64,000 nucleotides of DNA from Paracoccus luteus. Its GTDB lineage: Bacteria > Pseudomonadota > Alphaproteobacteria > Rhodobacterales > Rhodobacteraceae. The translations under genes and the position numbers were made by a program. Positions 38,601 through 51,513 of this stretch are shown in pieces. Numbering within the stretch: the first letter of the stretch is position 1; each line of letters begins with the position of its first letter. The stretch covers positions 62,001 to 126,000 of the forward strand of contig NZ_SDEA01000005.1 in the NCBI RefSeq assembly GCF_004522155.1, written 5' to 3'. A model generated the notes under the pieces. That model searched no databases. It was not told where the DNA came from and saw nothing but the letters and a program-made list of their open reading frames with translations.

Positions 38601-39049
38601 GCGTCGCCCGCACCTTCGAGGGCGACACGGCGCTGACCTTCCACCTGGCCCCGCCCTTCCTGGGCGGCAAGGACGCGGACGGCCGCCCGAAAAAGCGTGC
38701 GTTCGGCGCGTGGATGCTGCCGGTGTTCCGCGGACTCGCCGCGATGCGCGGCCTGCGCGGGACGCCGCTGGACGTGTTCGGCTGGCAGGCTGAACGCCGG
38801 CGCGAACGCGCCCAGATCGCCGGGTTCGAGCGTGACATGGCCGAGGTGCTGCCCGCCGTGACCCCGGCCACGATGGACATTGCGCGCGAGCTGGCGGCCT
38901 TGCCGCAGGGCATCCGCGGCTATGGTTTCATCAAGGACGCCGCCGCGGACCGGGCGCAGGTGCGCCGCGACGAACTGATGGCGGCGTTCCGCGCCGGCGG
39001 CTGGCCGCAGGGGCAGGGGACCGAGGCGATGCGGATCGCCGCCGAATGA
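35627..39049 (+). CDS. iorAB: Indolepyruvate:ferredoxin oxidoreductase, fused alpha/beta subunits
   Basis: The product is 1140 aa, the fused form found in proteobacteria. The N-terminal half binds thiamine diphosphate: TAGLCTGYRGSPLGGVDLQ, MAMGDDHTGESSTVLHQSDW and later GGEGANWIGEAPFS and FNDAVAMTGGQP. A cysteine-rich iron-sulfur segment follows: VCEACGDCSVQSNC and SSCNKDYSCVKGFCPS. The last third is the gamma/beta-type domain, LVITGVGGTGVVTIGAVLAQAA. It oxidatively decarboxylates aryl pyruvates from aromatic amino acid breakdown to aryl-acetyl-CoA, reducing ferredoxin. GGGGG about 8 nt before ATG 35627 is the ribosome binding site. It is monocistronic, with a divergent LysR regulator. Confidence 0.93.
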   Translation: MSVQDISLTDRFDLDKRHVLLNGTQALVRLMLMQAARDKAAGLNTAGLCTGYRGSPLGGVDLQMMKSGKLLGPANILFQPGLNEDLAATAIWGSQQAELRGEGKYDGVFALWYGKGPGVDRSGDVMRHGNMAGSSRHGGVVMAMGDDHTGESSTVLHQSDWAMVDAYIPVLSPAGVQEILDYGLYGWALSRFAGVWTGLKTMKDTVEATSVVDGDPFRMRFVTPDDFVMPDGGLNIRLGDTPVAQEARMIDYKRFAAEAFARANRIDRRVWGKPGAKIGIAAAGKNWLDVVHALSLLGLDEAEVERLGITTYKIGQTWPLDMTSFHEWAEGLDLIVVVEEKRKLIEVQVKEAIFDDRRGRRVYGWHKGDTWENGRRVELFPTRYALDPVLIATRLGEILIEEGRRTDRLDAAMTRITETRRNDNAPEIAVRTPWFCSGCPHNSSTKVPEGSRAYAGIGCHYMVQWMDRETTGFTQMGGEGANWIGEAPFSNTSHVFQNLGDGTYNHSGSLAIRAAKASGTNVTYKILFNDAVAMTGGQPNEGELTAPQIVRELQAIGVPTVVVYDEKEDIDRGQFPSGLRFEERESMMAVQRELAEVQGVTAIVYIQTCAAEKRRRRKKGAFPDPDRRVWINPEVCEACGDCSVQSNCVSVVPFDTKLGRKRAIDQSSCNKDYSCVKGFCPSFVSVKGGKLRRPTAEALALPDLPAPALPAINGTHNLVITGVGGTGVVTIGAVLAQAAQLDGKGAGMMEMAGLAQKGGAVHIHLRLANAPGDISAIRVAVGEADAVIGGDLVVTAGAKTIGLMTNGRTGAVVNDHEIITGEFTRKRDFAVPSDRLKLSLQARLGQRVAFLDTSGLAERYLGDSIYSNMLVTGAAWQQGLIPLSEAAIMRAIELNGAKADENKRAFQIGRWAVLFPEQAQPVPVLAEAPDPVAYRANRLVGYQGERLKRRFLKLVDSAPAELRETVAESYYKLLAIKDEYEVARLHLTTVAGVARTFEGDTALTFHLAPPFLGGKDADGRPKKRAFGAWMLPVFRGLAAMRGLRGTPLDVFGWQAERRRERAQIAGFERDMAEVLPAVTPATMDIARELAALPQGIRGYGFIKDAAADRAQVRRDELMAAFRAGGWPQGQGTEAMRIAAE

Positions 39050-39052
39050 CCT

Positions 39053-39084
39053 TGCGTGCCGGGGCGTCATTTCCCCGGCACGCA
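39053..39084 (+). terminator. Hairpin terminator after the indolepyruvate oxidoreductase gene
   Basis: A perfect 12-bp stem TGCGTGCCGGGG / CCCCGGCACGCA with an 8-nt loop begins 4 nt after the stop. The following GGACTTTG is only weakly T-rich. Confidence 0.6.
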
Positions 39085-39169
39085 GGACTTTGATGGCGCA
39101 ACCTGATCGAAGTCATGGCGCTTGGCGGCCCCAACACCTAGATAACCCGCAGCAAGGATGGGGGTGTGC

Positions 39170-39982
39170 ATGGCTGTCGGCGTGTTCGATTCGGGCCTGG
39201 GCGGGCTGACCGTTCATCAGGCGATCGCCGCGCGGCTGCCGGACCTGCCGCTGGTCTATCTGGGCGACAACGCCCATGCGCCCTATGGCGTGCGGACGGC
39301 GGACGACATCTATCAGCTGACCTGCGCCGCGACCGAGCGGCTGTGGGCCGAGGGCTGCGACCTGGTGATCCTGGCCTGCAACACCGCCAGCGCCGCCGCG
39401 TTGCGCCGGATGCAGGAGCATTTCATCCCGCCCGACCGGCGCGTGCTGGGCGTGTTCGTCCCGCTGATCGAGGCGCTGACCGAACGGCACTGGGGCGACA
39501 ACACCCCCCCGCGCGAGGTCGCGATCAAGCATGTCGCGCTGTTCGCCACCCCCGCCACGGTCGCCAGCCGCGCGTTCCAGCGCGAGCTGGCGTTCCGCGC
39601 CATCGGCGTCGATGTCGAGGCGCAGCCCTGCGGCGGCGTCGTCGATGCGATCGAGGACGGCGACGAGATGCTGGCCGAGGCGCTGGTGCGTTCCCACGTC
39701 GAGGCGCTGAAGCGCCGGATGCCCCACCCCGAGGCGGCGGTTCTGGGATGCACCCATTACCCCCTGATGGAAAAGACTTTTCAATCCGCGCTGGGGAAAG
39801 GCGTCCGGGTCTTTTCGCAGGCCGATCTGGTCGCGGAAAGCCTGGCCGACTATCTGATCCGCCGCCCGCAGTTCAGGGGCCCGGGCACCGTCTCGCGCTG
39901 TCTGACCACGGGCGATCCGGCCCGCGTGTCGGCCAAGGCCACGCAGTTCCTGCGCCGGCCCATCGTCTTTGAATCCGCCTGA
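39170..39982 (+). CDS. murI: Glutamate racemase
   Basis: The product is 270 aa. [13 protein letters not shown] (residues 3-15), catalytic Cys70 in [12 protein letters not shown] and Cys194 in LGCTHYPLM are all present, with [11 protein letters not shown] between. It makes D-glutamate for peptidoglycan. GGGGG 5 nt upstream favours ATG 39170 over the in-frame ATG at 39158. The next gene, ccmE, begins 18 bp after its stop, so murI and ccmE are probably co-transcribed. Confidence 0.93.
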   Translation: MAVGVFDSGLGGLTVHQAIAARLPDLPLVYLGDNAHAPYGVRTADDIYQLTCAATERLWAEGCDLVILACNTASAAALRRMQEHFIPPDRRVLGVFVPLIEALTERHWGDNTPPREVAIKHVALFATPATVASRAFQRELAFRAIGVDVEAQPCGGVVDAIEDGDEMLAEALVRSHVEALKRRMPHPEAAVLGCTHYPLMEKTFQSALGKGVRVFSQADLVAESLADYLIRRPQFRGPGTVSRCLTTGDPARVSAKATQFLRRPIVFESA

Positions 39983-40000
39983 AACCAAAGGGGCGAACCC

Positions 40001-40444
40001 ATGAAATCGCTGAAGAAAAAACGTCGCATTCAGATCCTTTCCGTCGCCGCCGTGGCGCTTGCGCTGTCGGCCGGGCTGATCGGCTATGGCTTTCGCGACG
40101 GGATCAACCTCTATCGCTCGCCCAGCCAGATCGCGTCCGAGCCGCCCGCCGCCGACGAGACGTTCCGCCTGGGCGGGCTGGTCGAGGCGGGCTCGATCGT
40201 GCGCGGCGCAAGCGAGACCGTGACGTTTACCGTCACCGACGGCGCCGAGGCGGTCCCGGTCAGCTTTACCGGCGTCCTGCCCGACCTGTTTTCCGAGGAC
40301 GCGGGCATGATCGGCACCGGCCGGATGCAGGACGGCGTGTTCGTCGCGGACGAGATCCTGGCCAAGCACGACGAGAACTATATGCCTCGTGAGGTGGCCG
40401 ATTCGCTGAAGGAACAGGGGCTTTACAAGGGGCCAAGCTCGTGA
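40001..40444 (+). CDS. ccmE: Cytochrome c maturation heme chaperone CcmE
   Basis: The product is 147 aa. One N-terminal membrane anchor (residues 9-30) is followed by the periplasmic beta-barrel: FRLGGLVEAGSIVRG and VPVSFTGVLPDLFSEDAG. The heme-attachment His123 and Tyr127 are in LAKHDENYMP. It carries heme from CcmC to CcmF/CcmH. AAGGGG about 9 nt before the ATG is the ribosome binding site. In many relatives ccmE is followed directly by ccmF; here a muramidase-holin pair lies between. Confidence 0.95.
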   Translation: MKSLKKKRRIQILSVAAVALALSAGLIGYGFRDGINLYRSPSQIASEPPAADETFRLGGLVEAGSIVRGASETVTFTVTDGAEAVPVSFTGVLPDLFSEDAGMIGTGRMQDGVFVADEILAKHDENYMPREVADSLKEQGLYKGPSS

Positions 40445-40460
40445 CGCAACGCGCGCCCGG

Positions 40461-40476
40461 TTAACGGGCGGTTAAC
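40461..40476 (+). promoter_or_regulatory. CtrA binding site upstream of the lysis cassette
   Basis: TTAACGGGCGGTTAAC is a perfect TTAA-N7-TTAAC match to the CtrA consensus. It lies 43 nt before the muramidase ATG, in the short gap after ccmE. I found no other full match in the intergenic regions of this window that I inspected. In Rhodobacter capsulatus CtrA is required for release of gene transfer agent particles. Confidence 0.8.
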
Positions 40477-40519
40477 GACCCGGATGCACCGTGTCCCCTC
40501 AGGCGAAAAGGGGGCAGGC

Positions 40520-41131
40520 ATGCAGACGGTCGAACAGATCGCGGCGCAGATCGTCGCGCGCGAGGGAGGGTATGTCGATGACCCCGACGATCCCGGCGGG
40601 GCCACGAAACACGGCGTCACGTTGGGCACGCTGCGCCGGCTTGGGGTGGACCTGAACGGCGACGGCGCGGTCGGCAGGGATGACCTGCGGCTGCTGACCG
40701 GGGATCGCGCCGCCTCGATCTATGTGCAGCATTATTTCCGTGCGCCCCGGCTGGACCACCTGCCGCAGGCGGTGCAGGCCAGCGTCTTCGACATGCAGGT
40801 GAATGCGGGCGGGAACGCCGTCAAGCTGTTGCAGCGGCTGGTCACCCGCATGGGGTTCGCCTGCGCCGACGACGGCATCGTCGGCCCGCGCACCGTTGCC
40901 GCGGCGCGGGCGGCCGCGCTGGCGGCGCCCGGGCACCTCGCCGACGCCTATGGGATCGCCCGGCGCAACTATTACTACGCGCTGGCGGACGCGCGTCCCG
41001 CCAGCCGCAAATATGCCCGTCGGCAGGACGGGGGCAAAGGCGGCTGGATCACCCGCGCCGAAGAGTTCATCGCGCCGCGCTATCACCTGACATCGGCCGA
41101 GCATCGCGAAAGGACCGCAGCATGGGCATGA
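40520..41131 (+). CDS. Holin-associated N-acetylmuramidase (GH108 plus PG-binding type), probable GTA endolysin
   Basis: The product is 203 aa. The GH108 catalytic region is at the N-terminus: IVAREGGYVDDPDDPGGATKHGVT, with catalytic Glu15. The C-terminal peptidoglycan-binding type 3 part has FDMQVNAGGNAVKLLQRLV, DDGIVGPRTVAAAR and RRNYYYALADARPASRKYA. There is no signal peptide, so it needs a holin for export, and the holin gene follows with a 10-bp overlap. AAGGGGGCAGG before ATG 40520 is the ribosome binding site. It resembles the lysis muramidase of Rhodobacter capsulatus GTA. The CtrA box upstream supports that role over a metabolic one. Confidence 0.88.
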   Translation: MQTVEQIAAQIVAREGGYVDDPDDPGGATKHGVTLGTLRRLGVDLNGDGAVGRDDLRLLTGDRAASIYVQHYFRAPRLDHLPQAVQASVFDMQVNAGGNAVKLLQRLVTRMGFACADDGIVGPRTVAAARAAALAAPGHLADAYGIARRNYYYALADARPASRKYARRQDGGKGGWITRAEEFIAPRYHLTSAEHRERTAAWA

Positions 41132-41727
41132 TCGACCGGTTCCTGAACATGGCCCCGACAGTCACCGCGGTGTCGAACGCCGCGACCGGCGTGGCCGAGG
41201 TGTTCACCCCGAACTCGACCCGGCGGATGGAGCTGGACGAAGAGGCCTTTGCGGTGGCCATGTCGCAGTTGCAGGCCGAGTTCGGCCGCGTCCCCGGCGG
41301 CTGGTTCGACGAGCTGATGAACGGGCTGAACCGCCTGCCGCGGCCCCTGCTGACGCTGGGGACCATCGGCCTGTTCGTCTATTCGATGGTCGAGCCGGTC
41401 GGCTTCTCGCAGCGGATGCAGGGGCTGGCGCTGGTGCCCGAGCCCCTGTGGTGGCTGATGGGGGCGATCGTCAGCTTTTATTTCGGGGCGCGCGAGGCCC
41501 ATTACTTTCGCGGCCGGGTGTGGCCGCGCGCCCGGGTGTCCACCGCCGTCGCCGCGGCGCCCGCCGACGATGGCGGCTGGCGCGCCCCCGCCCCGCCGCC
41601 GCTGGCCGAGGCGGGTGCTGCGGTGACACCGGCCGGTGTCCCGGCAACGCCCGCACCCGACCCGGACGACGATCTGTCCGACAACGCCGCCCTGCGCGAC
41701 TGGAGGGCCGCGATGCCGGCCCCGTGA
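41122..41727 (+). CDS. Holin of the GTA-type three-transmembrane family
   Basis: The product is 201 aa. It starts MGMIDRFLNMAPTVTAVSNA with an amphipathic first segment. Hydrophobic segments at about 72-95 (LLTLGTIGLFVYSMVEPVG) and 103-121 (EPLWWLMGAIVSFYFGAREA) resemble the GTA_holin_3TM family. The C-terminal 70 residues are Pro/Ala-rich, acidic and probably cytoplasmic. It should form the membrane lesion that lets the upstream muramidase reach the wall. The ATG overlaps the muramidase stop by 10 bp. A strong terminator 52 bp downstream ends the cassette just before ccmF. Confidence 0.87.
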   Translation: MGMIDRFLNMAPTVTAVSNAATGVAEVFTPNSTRRMELDEEAFAVAMSQLQAEFGRVPGGWFDELMNGLNRLPRPLLTLGTIGLFVYSMVEPVGFSQRMQGLALVPEPLWWLMGAIVSFYFGAREAHYFRGRVWPRARVSTAVAAAPADDGGWRAPAPPPLAEAGAAVTPAGVPATPAPDPDDDLSDNAALRDWRAAMPAP

Positions 41728-41778
41728 CGGCACGCCGCAGCGCGAGGACTGGCCCCCGGCCGCCCAAAGGATTAACTT

Positions 41779-41805
41779 GCCCCCCGGACGTTCCGGGGGG
41801 CTTTT
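41779..41805 (+). terminator. Terminator of the lysis cassette overlapping the ccmF ribosome binding site
   Basis: A perfect 10-bp stem GCCCCCCGGA / TCCGGGGGGC with a 3-nt CGT loop is followed by TTTT. The stem's 3' arm holds GGGGGG (41795-41800), the only Shine-Dalgarno-like sequence before the ccmF ATG at 41809. Folding would both end transcription and hide the ccmF ribosome binding site. Confidence 0.88.
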
Positions 41806-41808
41806 CAC

Positions 41809-43764
41809 ATGATCGCCGAGCTTGGCCATTTCGCGCTGATCCTGTCGTTGGCAGTGGCGCTGTTCCAGACGGTGGTGCCGCTGGTCGGCGCGGCGCGTGG
41901 CTGGCCCGCCTGGATCGACTCGGCCCGGCCCGCCGCGCTGGCCCAGTTCGGGTTGGTCGGCATCAGTTTCGCGGCGCTGACGGTGGCCTTTGTCACCTCG
42001 GATTTCTCGCTCGCGCTGGTCTATGAAAACAGCCATTCGGCCAAGCCGATGCTCTACAAGATCACCGGCGTCTGGGGGAACCACGAAGGCTCGATGCTGC
42101 TGTGGGTGCTGATCCTGGCGCTGTTCGGCGCGGCGGCCGCCAGCTTTGGCGAACACCTGCCGCCCGCGCTGCGCGCCCGCGTGCTGGCGGTGCAGGGCGC
42201 GATCGGGGCGTCGTTCCTGATCTTCATCATCTTCACCTCGAACCCGTTCCTGCGGATGAGCCCCGCGCCCTTTGACGGCCGCGACCTGAACCCGCTGCTG
42301 CAGGATCCCGGCCTCGCCTTCCATCCGCCGTTCCTCTACCTCGGCTATGTGGGGCTTTCGATGTCGTTCAGCTTTGCCGTCGCCGCCCTGATCGAGGGGC
42401 GGGTGGACGCCGCATGGGCACGCTGGGTGCGGCCGTGGACGCTGGCCGCGTGGATGTTCCTGACGGTCGGCATCGCGCTGGGGTCGTGGTGGGCGTATTA
42501 CGAGCTTGGCTGGGGCGGGTTCTGGTTCTGGGATCCGGTGGAAAACGCATCCTTCATGCCGTGGCTGCTGGCCGCCGCGCTGCTGCATTCCGCCATCGTG
42601 GTGGAAAAGCGCGAGACGCTGAAGGCGTGGACGATCCTGCTGGCGATCATGGCGTTCGGGTTCTCGCTGATCGGCACGTTCATCGTGCGCTCGGGCGTCA
42701 TCACCTCGGTCCACAGCTTTGCGTCGGACCCGTCGCGTGGCGTGTTCATCCTGGCGATCCTTGCGTTCTTCGTCGGCGGCGCGCTGACGCTGTTCGCCGC
42801 GCGCGCCGGCAGCATGACGGCGCGCGGCGTCTTCGCCCCCGTCTCGCGCGAGGGCGCGTTGCTGCTGAACAATCTGCTGCTGGCGGTGGCGGCGTTCGTC
42901 GTGTTCGTCGGCACGATCTGGCCGCTGGTCGCGGAAATGGCGTGGGGTCGCAAGCTGTCGGTCGGCGCACCGTTCTTTGAACAGGCCTTCACCCCGTTCA
43001 TGATCGCGCTGGCCGTGGCCCTGCCCATCGGGGCGATCCTGCCGTGGAAGCGCGGCCGCGTCGGCCGGGCGGTCGCCACGCTGCGCCCGGCCGCGATCCT
43101 GGCGGTCGCAGTCGCTGCGCTGACCTTCGCGGTCTCGACGGGGCATTCCGCGCTTGCCGTCGTCGGCGCGGCGCTGGGGGGGTGGCTGATCGGCGGGGCC
43201 GCCATCGACATCTGGCAGCGCGCCGGACGCCAGGCGGGCCGGCTGACGCGCCTGCCACGCGCCGACTGGGGCCGGGTGACCGCGCACGCGGGGCTGGGCG
43301 TCACGTTCATCGGGATCAGCCTGCTGATGGCCTGGCAGGTCGAGGATATCCGCGTGGCCCAGGTCGGCGAGACCTTCACCGTCGCCGGCTATGACATCAC
43401 TTTGGCCGAGGTCGAGGAAATGCCCGGGCCGAACTATATCTCGACCACCGCCGTGATGCAGGTCGCCCGCGACGGCCGCCAGGTGGCGACCCTGCACCCG
43501 GAAAAGCGCGTCTACCCCGTGCAGGCGATGCCCACGACCGAGGCCGCGATCCACAGCGGGCCGTTCGGCGACATCTATCTGGTCATCGGCGATCCGCAGC
43601 AGAACGGCGGCTGGGCGGTGCGCAGCTATATCAAGCCCTTCGCCTTCTGGATCTGGCTGGGCAGCGGGCTGATGGCGCTGGGGGGGCTGATCAGCCTGTC
43701 CGACCGCCGCTGGCGCGTCGCCGCGGCCGCCCGGCGCAAGCCCGGCCTGGTGGCCGCGGAATGA
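41809..43764 (+). CDS. ccmF: Heme lyase CcmF/NrfE family
   Basis: The product is 651 aa with about 15 transmembrane segments. MIAELGHFALILSLAVALFQ is the classic CcmF start, so ATG 41809 is firm. ITGVWGNHEGSMLLWVLIL carries a conserved heme-binding region, and the WWD-type motif WAYYELGWGGFWFWDPVENASF is intact, as is VRSGVITSVHSFA. With CcmH it attaches heme from CcmE to apocytochrome c in the periplasm. The ccmH start overlaps its stop (ATGA). Transcription must come through, or start inside, the lysis cassette and its terminator. Confidence 0.96.
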   Translation: MIAELGHFALILSLAVALFQTVVPLVGAARGWPAWIDSARPAALAQFGLVGISFAALTVAFVTSDFSLALVYENSHSAKPMLYKITGVWGNHEGSMLLWVLILALFGAAAASFGEHLPPALRARVLAVQGAIGASFLIFIIFTSNPFLRMSPAPFDGRDLNPLLQDPGLAFHPPFLYLGYVGLSMSFSFAVAALIEGRVDAAWARWVRPWTLAAWMFLTVGIALGSWWAYYELGWGGFWFWDPVENASFMPWLLAAALLHSAIVVEKRETLKAWTILLAIMAFGFSLIGTFIVRSGVITSVHSFASDPSRGVFILAILAFFVGGALTLFAARAGSMTARGVFAPVSREGALLLNNLLLAVAAFVVFVGTIWPLVAEMAWGRKLSVGAPFFEQAFTPFMIALAVALPIGAILPWKRGRVGRAVATLRPAAILAVAVAALTFAVSTGHSALAVVGAALGGWLIGGAAIDIWQRAGRQAGRLTRLPRADWGRVTAHAGLGVTFIGISLLMAWQVEDIRVAQVGETFTVAGYDITLAEVEEMPGPNYISTTAVMQVARDGRQVATLHPEKRVYPVQAMPTTEAAIHSGPFGDIYLVIGDPQQNGGWAVRSYIKPFAFWIWLGSGLMALGGLISLSDRRWRVAAAARRKPGLVAAE

Positions 43765-44225
43765 ACCGGACCGCGTTTGCCCTTGCAATGATGCTGCTGG
43801 CGTCGTCCCCGGCGCTGGCCGTGCAGCCCGACGAGGTGCTGGCCGATCCCGCGCTGGAATCCCGCGCGCGCCAGATCAGCCAGTCCCTGCGCTGCCCCGT
43901 CTGCCAGGGCGAGAACATCGACGAATCGAACGCCCCGATCAGCCGCGACCTGCGGCTTTACGTCCGCGAACGGCTGGTGGGTGGCGACAGCGACGCGCAG
44001 GTGATCGACGCGGTCACGACGCGGTTCGGCGAATATGTCCTGTTCGAGCCGCGCGCCGAAGGGGGCAACCTGATCCTGTATGCGGCGGGGCCGCTGATGG
44101 CGCTGGTCGCGGCGCTTGGCGCATGGGGCTTCCTGCGCGGCCGCCGGCGCGAGGCCGCCGCACCCGCCGCGCTGACGGGGGACGAGCGGGCGCGCCTCAG
44201 CAGGCTGATGGATCAGGACAGCTGA
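43761..44225 (+). CDS. ccmH: Cytochrome c-type biogenesis protein CcmH (short, N-terminal type)
   Basis: The product is 154 aa. A signal peptide (MNRTAFALAMMLLASSPALA) precedes the redox motif LRCPVCQGENIDES (Cys45, Cys48), then VLFEPRAEGGNLILYAAGPL and one C-terminal membrane helix. It reduces apocytochrome c cysteines for heme attachment. It lacks the TPR (CcmI) part, which must be encoded elsewhere. Its 3' end overlaps the convergent NUDIX gene by 13 bp. Confidence 0.93.
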   Translation: MNRTAFALAMMLLASSPALAVQPDEVLADPALESRARQISQSLRCPVCQGENIDESNAPISRDLRLYVRERLVGGDSDAQVIDAVTTRFGEYVLFEPRAEGGNLILYAAGPLMALVAALGAWGFLRGRRREAAAPAALTGDERARLSRLMDQDS

Positions 44226-44866
44226 ACAAACCGCGGCTCGGTCCCGCGGTTGTCAAAGAACGGCACGGTGGACGGCGCGGTCAGGGGACCGTCGCCCGCG
44301 GCCGTGGCCAGCGCCTCGATCTCGGCCAGGACGACCTCGGTGATGAAGGGCAGGTCCAGCGCCCGCGCCTGCGCAAGGGGAACCCAGTGCAGGTGGCTCA
44401 GCTCGTCGCAGGCGCGCGAGAAATCATGCCGGTCGCCCGCGATGTGACGCGCATCGACCAGAAAGAACCGTGCGTCGAACCGGCGCGGGCGGCCCGGCGG
44501 GGTGATTGCGCGAAAGGCAAAGATCAGCGAATCCTGTGCGGCGGGGTCCAGCCGCAGGCCGGTTTCCTCGTCCATCTCGCGCAGGGCGGCGCGGGCCAGC
44601 GCGGCGGGGGTCGCGTCGGATTCGGGCCGCGCCTCGGCCGCCAGCCGGGCCGCGCAGGCGGGCGACAGCGCGGCGGGGCCGCCGTCCCGATCCTCGGGGT
44701 CCACGGCGCCGCCGGGAAAGACATATTTCGACGGCATGAAGGCCGCGGCCGCGCCCCGCATCCCCATCAGCACCGCAGGCCCGCCGGGGGCGTCGCGGTC
44801 CAGCAGGATCACGGTCGCCGCATCGCGCAGCCGGTCGGGCGCCAGCGCAGCCGCCGCTGCCGTCAC
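44213..44866 (-). CDS. NUDIX hydrolase
   Basis: The product is 217 aa starting at GTG 44866, which overlaps the DUF983 stop by 4 bp (GTGA). The core is YVFPGGAVDPEDRD followed, after a 30-residue insert, by the Nudix helix ALREMDEETGLRLD. The long gap between GG and REMDEETGL is typical of the NUDT8/19-like or coenzyme A pyrophosphatase-like branch. Substrate is unknown. The frame is open upstream across the DUF983 gene, but that is out of phase with homology. Cytoplasmic. Confidence 0.82.
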   Translation of the reverse strand: MTAAAAALAPDRLRDAATVILLDRDAPGGPAVLMGMRGAAAAFMPSKYVFPGGAVDPEDRDGGPAALSPACAARLAAEARPESDATPAALARAALREMDEETGLRLDPAAQDSLIFAFRAITPPGRPRRFDARFFLVDARHIAGDRHDFSRACDELSHLHWVPLAQARALDLPFITEVVLAEIEALATAAGDGPLTAPSTVPFFDNRGTEPRFVQLS

Positions 44867-45309
44867 CGCGCGGCCCCGGTGGCCTGCGGGTCGTCCGCGG
44901 TGGAACGATCCTCGTGCCCGTGGCCGAAGCCGTGCATCCTCTTGGCCCACTGGAACCCGACCCACGCGCCCTTGATGCGCGGCAGCATCAGCAGCGACAG
45001 GACCAGCGTCCCGCCGCAAAGCACCGTCAGCATCACCGTGGTCGACGGGCGATACATGGTGAACATCGCCAGCATCACCACCGTCGCCAGATGCGACACG
45101 ATCAGGATCGTGACATAGGCCGGCCCGTCGTCGGCGCGATGATGGTGCAGTTCCGTCGCGCAGGACGGGCATTCGTCCTTGACCCGCAGATATCCCGTGA
45201 ACAGCCGCCCCTCGCCGCACGAAGGGCAGCGGCCGGCCGCGCCGCGGCGCATGGCCTGTCCTGCGTGGCGGTCCTGCGAGGGCGTCGGGATGGCTGTGGA
45301 CACGGGCAT
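44863..45309 (-). CDS. DUF983 small membrane protein with zinc-ribbon N-terminus
   Basis: The product is 148 aa. CPSCGEGRLFTGYLRVKDECPSC (Cys28, Cys31, Cys47, Cys50) is the DUF983 zinc ribbon, and it is followed by two membrane segments (about 65-85 and 88-108). RIKGAWVGFQWAKRMHGFG closes the domain. GAGG upstream of ATG 45309 is the ribosome binding site. Function is unknown. In alphaproteobacteria it is commonly next to a NUDIX gene, as here, with a 4-bp overlap. Confidence 0.85.
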   Translation of the reverse strand: MPVSTAIPTPSQDRHAGQAMRRGAAGRCPSCGEGRLFTGYLRVKDECPSCATELHHHRADDGPAYVTILIVSHLATVVMLAMFTMYRPSTTVMLTVLCGGTLVLSLLMLPRIKGAWVGFQWAKRMHGFGHGHEDRSTADDPQATGAAR

Positions 45310-45420
45310 GGGAAACCTCGGCACTGAATGCGACAGCCCATAGATAGGAACTGCCGCCCCGTTTTGCCAGCGCCCGGCGCGCAAACTGCGCCGAAAGCCG
45401 CGGGTCGCCGCAAAGGTCCG

Positions 45421-45472
45421 ATCTTCTGGCGGCAAATATCCCCGGGGGGTCCGGGGGCCGGCAGCCCCCGGG
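45421..45472 (+). repeat. Dispersed intergenic repeat with GC hairpin (copy 2)
   Basis: It begins ATCTTCTGGCGGCAAATATC and ends with CCGGGGGC (45451-45458) pairing with GCCCCCGG (45464-45471). It shares layout and much sequence with 19686-19731. It lies 20 bp after the eno stop (minus strand). There is no T-tract on either side, so it is not an obvious terminator here. Confidence 0.6.
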
Positions 45473-45491
45473 TGCGACGGCGCGCGCGCGA

Positions 45492-47532
<2,041 letters not shown>

Positions 47533-47584
47533 GGGGTGATTGCTGCCACGGCTGCGCCCGCGTTTCCAGTCCGGGCAGCCGCGC

Positions 47585-51275
<3,691 letters not shown>

Positions 51276-51513
51276 CAGCGCCGGATCGGGGTGCCGGCGG
51301 CGGGGATCGGGAATCGCTCCGCTGCCTGATCCGTCCCGTCCCCCCCACCGCAACCGGCGGGTGTCGGCCAACCGCGGGCCGAAATGAAGGCAACATCAAG
51401 AAGCCGGACAGCGACCGTTCACCACACCCCGCGCGCGCAGCGGCCGCAGCGCGGAACGCCGGGCAGCCTGTCGCGCGGGGGACGGCGACGCGCGCCGACG
51501 CGGACGTCCAACC

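Noticed and set aside
40520..41727. Prophage remnant.
   Set aside because: No integrase, capsid, tail or attachment site is present, composition matches the neighbours, and the CtrA site points to the GTA lysis module instead.
44867..45220. Extended NUDIX protein with an N-terminal domain.
   Set aside because: The extension is the DUF983 gene in another frame. The GTG at 44866 overlaps the DUF983 stop and begins the homologous part.
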